Shown piece by piece: positions 16,898-20,000 of a stretch of 20,000 nucleotides of DNA (its first letter is position 1; each line of letters starts with the position of its first letter). Origin of the DNA: Leptospira sp. (lineage in GTDB: Bacteria > Spirochaetota > Leptospiria > Leptospirales > Leptospiraceae); assembly GCA_016742255.1 (NCBI GenBank), contig JACVCB010000039.1:1-20000 (forward strand), written 5' to 3'. A program made the translations under genes and the position numbers. The notes beneath the pieces were generated by a model. It was not told the DNA's origin, did not search any database, and was given only the letters and a program-made list of their open reading frames with translations.

Positions 16898-17809
16898 ATG
16901 AAAAAAAATCTCAGTTGGATTATACTCATTCTCGCCTTCTTTCTGCTAGTTGCTTCTTGTTTTCTTTCCGAACAAATTTTAACACCTTCCGTTTCGATGG
17001 AATTTGACGATGAAAAATTGAGAAAACAAATCGCCTTTTCTGAATTTGCATTACCGACGCCAGAAACAATTCGTTTTCAAAATGGTGTTTTGCGTTTAAG
17101 AGGTTGGTATTTCAAAAATCCCAAAAAACAAAATTGTGGGGTCATTCTTTTGCATGGATTTACCAATTCTAAAATCCAAATGTTACCGTATGCGACTCCA
17201 TTTTGGAAACGAGGTTGTAGTTTGTTTTTGTATGATGCCAGGGCTCATGCGGAAAGTGACGGTACGTATTCAACATATGGTTACCATGAAAAAATGGATT
17301 TAGAGAGGGCGGTTGAATATTTTTCAGAGATAGACAATACCCCAGAAGATCGGATTGGTATTTTTGGTATCGATTTAGGAGCTTCAACAGCGCTACAATT
17401 TGCAGATGGACAATACGAATTTGGATTTGTGATAGCAGATACTCCCTACAAAGACATGAGGTCGTTTGTAGAACATCGTTATGAAAGTATTTATTCTAGA
17501 TTGGTTCGATTTTTCACTCCACTCAGTTTATCGATCGCGGAAATTAGAGGTGATTTATTAGTCAATGAGGTTTCACCATTGAATGCAGCAAAATTAATTA
17601 CCAAACCAGTTTTGATTTTGTTTCCCAATGATGGAGATCAAACACAAAAAGAGGATGCAGAACTCGTCGCTTCCAACTTAAAAACGACAACTAAAAAATT
17701 AGCACCTTATTCGACTCAAAATGTTTTAATGAACCAAAACCAAACCATTTCTCCTGAATATGAGTTGATCCTTCTTGGTTTTTTAAAGGACATTAAGTTT
17801 GTAAAATAA
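16898..17809 (+). CDS. Membrane-anchored alpha/beta-hydrolase homologue with Asp in the nucleophile elbow
   Basis: This 303-residue protein has an N-terminal hydrophobic anchor (residues about 5-20) ending V-A-S-C21, a possible lipobox. An earlier in-frame ATG at 16763 would put 45 unrelated residues before the signal, so the ATG at 16898 is preferred although its ribosome binding site is weak. The fold is that of an alpha/beta hydrolase: G-V-I-L-L-H-G-F-T-N-S, then Y-D-A-R-A-H-A-E-S-D-G-T-Y-S-T-Y-G-Y-H-E, then G-I-D159-L-G-A and P-V-L-I-L-F-P-N-D-G-D. The usual Ser of G-x-S-x-G is Asp159, and where the catalytic His is expected (after L-A-P-Y-S-T) there is Q-N. It may be inactive, or may use Asp as some dehalogenases and epoxide hydrolases do, although the missing His argues against that. 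Confidence 0.82.
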   Translation: MKKNLSWIILILAFFLLVASCFLSEQILTPSVSMEFDDEKLRKQIAFSEFALPTPETIRFQNGVLRLRGWYFKNPKKQNCGVILLHGFTNSKIQMLPYATPFWKRGCSLFLYDARAHAESDGTYSTYGYHEKMDLERAVEYFSEIDNTPEDRIGIFGIDLGASTALQFADGQYEFGFVIADTPYKDMRSFVEHRYESIYSRLVRFFTPLSLSIAEIRGDLLVNEVSPLNAAKLITKPVLILFPNDGDQTQKEDAELVASNLKTTTKKLAPYSTQNVLMNQNQTISPEYELILLGFLKDIKFVK

Positions 17810-17815
17810 GTTTCT

Positions 17816-17839
17816 GATAGTATCGAACGGATAACTATC
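17816..17839. terminator. Imperfect hairpin between convergent genes
   Basis: GATAGT (17816-17821) pairs with ACTATC (17834-17839). ATC (17822-17824) can pair with GAT (17830-17832) around a 5-base loop, leaving one bulged A. It lies in the 46 bases between the hydrolase stop and the stop of the large minus-strand lipoprotein gene. Its position suits a two-way terminator, but no T run directly follows on either strand. Confidence 0.4.
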
Positions 17840-17855
17840 TTCTCAATTGTAGCTC

Positions 17856-19568
17856 TTATTTTATTTTGATCAGTTTTGGTAAACTCTCCCATGTGCCATC
17901 ATCACGAGTGGAGTAGTTGAGGTAAACTGGCAAGGAACCGATACCAATCCCTGCGGATATAGCATAACTATAATTGAGTTTCCCATTGGCAGATTGGAGT
18001 TGTTCTGGATTTGTAATACCCGTACTATATGAACTTGGGAGTGATGGAATTTGAGTAACGCTAGTTAAGTTGTCGCTACTACGATAGATTTCGATTGTAG
18101 GAGAAGCAAAATTTGCTGCATTCGAAAGTAAAAAATAATGGTTGGAATTAGAACTTTTGACAGTTCTTAATCGTGAAGAACCACCACCTATACTAGAAGT
18201 AAAACCAGTAATCTGTGTACCATTTTTTGGAATGGTTGGACTTGCATTTGCATAGGAACCTTTTGGAAAGGTTGTACCAAAATAATTTGGTGAAGAAAAT
18301 AAAACTGCTACCAATTGGTCTTGGACAGGGAAAACGGGTGAGTCAAAAGTAGTAGGTGAGACTGCATCAAAGGTAACTTGGTTTGTGGTAAGTTCTGGAA
18401 TTTTGATGCTCTTTGATACAAATGTACTCCCAAATGCATTTGTTGGGCATTGTAAGTAATTCACACCTAAATGTGAAATGAGTTGGTAAGCAACTAATTC
18501 GGCATCAGGAAATGACGTTAGACAACTGAATCCACTTACTAAATCAGAGGTTGTGTCTGAATCCAATTGAATGATCAGTGGTTTCGGGACTCCAGAAAGC
18601 AGAGGGGTACCCAAATACTTACCACTCCCTATGGAAAGAGCAGGGTAATACCAAGCATTATCAACACTCTCAAAAAATCGATGGAGGTTCGGTAATATTT
18701 TCTCAACCACTTTTGCGGATGATGGAGGAAGGAAGGCAGAGAATTTCACGTAAAGATTTTTATTACTTATAAATGTTAAAGCCGGGTAATTTCTTGTTTC
18801 TGCTGAAAGGAAAAATACATACTCAGATCCATTGAACATGGGAAGAGAGACTTTTAATACAGTTTCTGTGGAGGTGTTCCTTCCCAAACTGACTCCGTCA
18901 ATTTTTGTGATTTGGTCATAATATTCACCATCTGCACTGGAAGCAATGTAACCAGTCGTTGTAAAATTATTGGCACCATTAAAGTTTGATTGTACTTCTA
19001 GATAAATGAACTGCCTTCCATTGGCAGAACCAAGAGAAGTAAATGTATTACTTGTTGCGAATCTATTTCTATAATTTGCCAAATCTTCCAGTATGTACTG
19101 TGCATTACCTGTCTGTTTATAAATGGAAAATAATTGTTTGGTAATACCATTGTAAATCCGAAAGGAAGCAGTCCCAATAAAGGTATTACTTACATTTTTT
19201 AAAGAGATATTTGCAATTCCTCTTTCGCTAAAAAACAAAAACGCTCTACCTGATGTATCAAGTGTTGCTGTATAAGTTTGTACATTCCCTGATTCGCCAT
19301 AAGGAGATGTTGTTACACCATTTTCATCTGCTTCGTTAAAGACAAAGTATTCGATGACTCCATTTGCATAGGGAGTTCCATTGGAGTCAGTAAACTTCAT
19401 GAAAAGTACAGATTGGCTTTGAGTGTTAAAAGCATCTGCTAAAGCTAGTAATCTTAGTAAAGCTTGCAAAGAGCCAATGTCTTCTGAAGGATCCAAACTA
19501 GATGGTTTAAAGATTTTACATTGGAAAAATAAAAATGAGATCAAAACTGTTAAGATGATTCGCTTCAT
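17856..19568 (-). CDS. Large putative lipoprotein with Asp-box-like repeats
   Basis: This is a 570-residue predicted lipoprotein. The ATG at 19568 follows AAGGAA at the right distance and starts a signal peptide (M-K-R-I-I-L, hydrophobic run, F-F-Q-C17). Residues 50-150 are rich in beta strand, with a T-D-S-N-G-T-P-Y-A-N-G-V-I-E-Y segment like an invasin/Ig-type fold. Three short stretches resemble Asp boxes (S-x-D-x-G-x-x-W/Y): SADGEYY at 211-217, S-S-D-N-L near 497 and STRDDGTW at 553-560. Such repeats mark beta-propellers of the sialidase type. No catalytic residues can be assigned. The gene starts 10 bases after the stop of the preceding minus-strand gene and its ribosome binding site overlaps that stop, so they form one transcription unit. 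I do not recognise a named family. Confidence 0.75.
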   Translation of the reverse strand: MKRIILTVLISFLFFQCKIFKPSSLDPSEDIGSLQALLRLLALADAFNTQSQSVLFMKFTDSNGTPYANGVIEYFVFNEADENGVTTSPYGESGNVQTYTATLDTSGRAFLFFSERGIANISLKNVSNTFIGTASFRIYNGITKQLFSIYKQTGNAQYILEDLANYRNRFATSNTFTSLGSANGRQFIYLEVQSNFNGANNFTTTGYIASSADGEYYDQITKIDGVSLGRNTSTETVLKVSLPMFNGSEYVFFLSAETRNYPALTFISNKNLYVKFSAFLPPSSAKVVEKILPNLHRFFESVDNAWYYPALSIGSGKYLGTPLLSGVPKPLIIQLDSDTTSDLVSGFSCLTSFPDAELVAYQLISHLGVNYLQCPTNAFGSTFVSKSIKIPELTTNQVTFDAVSPTTFDSPVFPVQDQLVAVLFSSPNYFGTTFPKGSYANASPTIPKNGTQITGFTSSIGGGSSRLRTVKSSNSNHYFLLSNAANFASPTIEIYRSSDNLTSVTQIPSLPSSYSTGITNPEQLQSANGKLNYSYAISAGIGIGSLPVYLNYSTRDDGTWESLPKLIKIK

Positions 19569-19574
19569 AAACAT

Positions 19575-19580
19575 TTCCTT
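19575..19580 (-). promoter_or_regulatory. Ribosome binding site that decides the lipoprotein start
   Basis: On the minus strand AAGGAA overlaps the stop codon of the upstream gene (19579-19581). It lies 6 bases before the ATG at 19568 but directly abuts another ATG at 19574. Only the first spacing works, so the lipoprotein begins at 19568. Confidence 0.7.
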
Positions 19581-20000
19581 AAAATAAGACTGAATACCGA
19601 ACTTCTGCATAAATCGAATTGAATTGAGGGCGATATGCATTTACACCTTGAGGTTTGTCCCAACTCGATTCAAAATCCAATCCCTCTTTGAATTGTTTTC
19701 CTCCAGATTGAACAACGGGTCTATCTGGGTATGTATCTCTTCCGATCATGTAGGCATGTATGATATTTGTGATGTAGATGATGCTTGCCGTCCCAAGTCC
19801 AGCTAGATACTTTGTGTTTGCTTCTTTTGCATTGTTTTTGCTTTTTACAATTAGATCATCTGTAATGGAGGTTTCGATATAACCTGCTAGGAATTCACTC
19901 GGCAAACTAATGTTTTGTGCGGTAAGTCTAGTCCCTGGTCCTCCTATTTGGTTTAACAATACCATTGTATCGTAATGTGATTTTGCATTTTTTTCTTCGG
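19579..20000 (-). CDS. C-terminal part of an unidentified envelope protein (5' end outside window)
   Basis: The frame is open to the end of the window, so the 140 visible residues are the C-terminal part of a larger protein; the ATG at 19965 is probably internal. The visible region holds a charged stretch with K-S-K-N-N-A-K-E-A-N-T-K-Y, then a hydrophobic helix (about 22 residues, G-L-G-T-A-S-I-I-Y-I-T-N-I-I-H-A-Y) followed by D-T-Y-P-D-R-P. The end is N-S-I-Y-A-E-V-R-Y-S-V-L-F. The alternating final strand with C-terminal Phe resembles the terminal strand of outer-membrane proteins, but the single helix fits an inner-membrane or lipoprotein partner equally well. Its stop overlaps the ribosome binding site of the large lipoprotein gene. 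Function unknown. Confidence 0.65.
   Translation of the reverse strand, partial: EEKNAKSHYDTMVLLNQIGGPGTRLTAQNISLPSEFLAGYIETSITDDLIVKSKNNAKEANTKYLAGLGTASIIYITNIIHAYMIGRDTYPDRPVVQSGGKQFKEGLDFESSWDKPQGVNAYRPQFNSIYAEVRYSVLF

Noticed and set aside
1..20000. CRISPR arrays, tRNA or rRNA genes, insertion sequences, integrases and toxin-antitoxin pairs
   Set aside because: Looked for on both strands; no repeat-spacer pattern, cloverleaf, transposase or small toxin pair could be supported.

Overview
The window looks like a chromosomal segment of a spirochete, most probably a Leptospira. The evidence is a spirochete-style flagellar export cluster, a FliY-type switch protein, lipoprotein signal peptides with loose lipoboxes, a bacterial XPB helicase and a base composition around 40% GC. 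The fairly high GC for the genus would suit a saprophytic-type species, but that is inference. I see no rRNA, tRNA, CRISPR, insertion sequence or phage gene. Coding density is high and most of the window is core genome.

Region 1 (1-2168): the 3' part of a long reading frame that joins a Na+/alanine-type (AGCS) transporter to a complete phosphatidylserine decarboxylase. One base after its stop comes a small DUF971 protein. Region 2 (2265-9399): a tight flagellar operon, fliY-fliO-fliP-fliQ-fliR-flhB-flhA. Genes are joined by ATGA overlaps or gaps of at most 4 bases. It encodes one motor-switch protein and the membrane core of the flagellar type III export gate. A DusA-type tRNA-dihydrouridine synthase follows immediately, starting at TTG behind a strong ribosome binding site. 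Region 3 (10382-10704): the only long non-coding stretch, holding a GC-rich, strongly structured element and a short tandem repeat.

Region 4 (10705-15604): an XPB-like helicase, a class I aminotransferase, a secreted SH3-domain protein and a YbfF-like esterase, all on the plus strand. Region 5 (15610-20000): an envelope and stress region with genes on both strands. It holds Dps (-), a CsgG-like lipoprotein (-), a membrane-anchored alpha/beta-hydrolase homologue whose nucleophile position is Asp (+), a 570-residue lipoprotein with Asp-box-like repeats (-), and the 3' end of a further minus-strand gene that runs off the window.

How the parts work together: fliO/P/Q/R with flhA/flhB form the export gate through which periplasmic flagellum components leave the cytoplasm, and FliY belongs to the switch complex that responds to CheY-P. 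The decarboxylase makes phosphatidylethanolamine, a main leptospiral phospholipid. The clearest candidate for something under-described is the transporter-decarboxylase fusion. After it come the structured element behind dusA and the Asp-substituted hydrolase. No defence system or other plainly new multi-gene system is visible.
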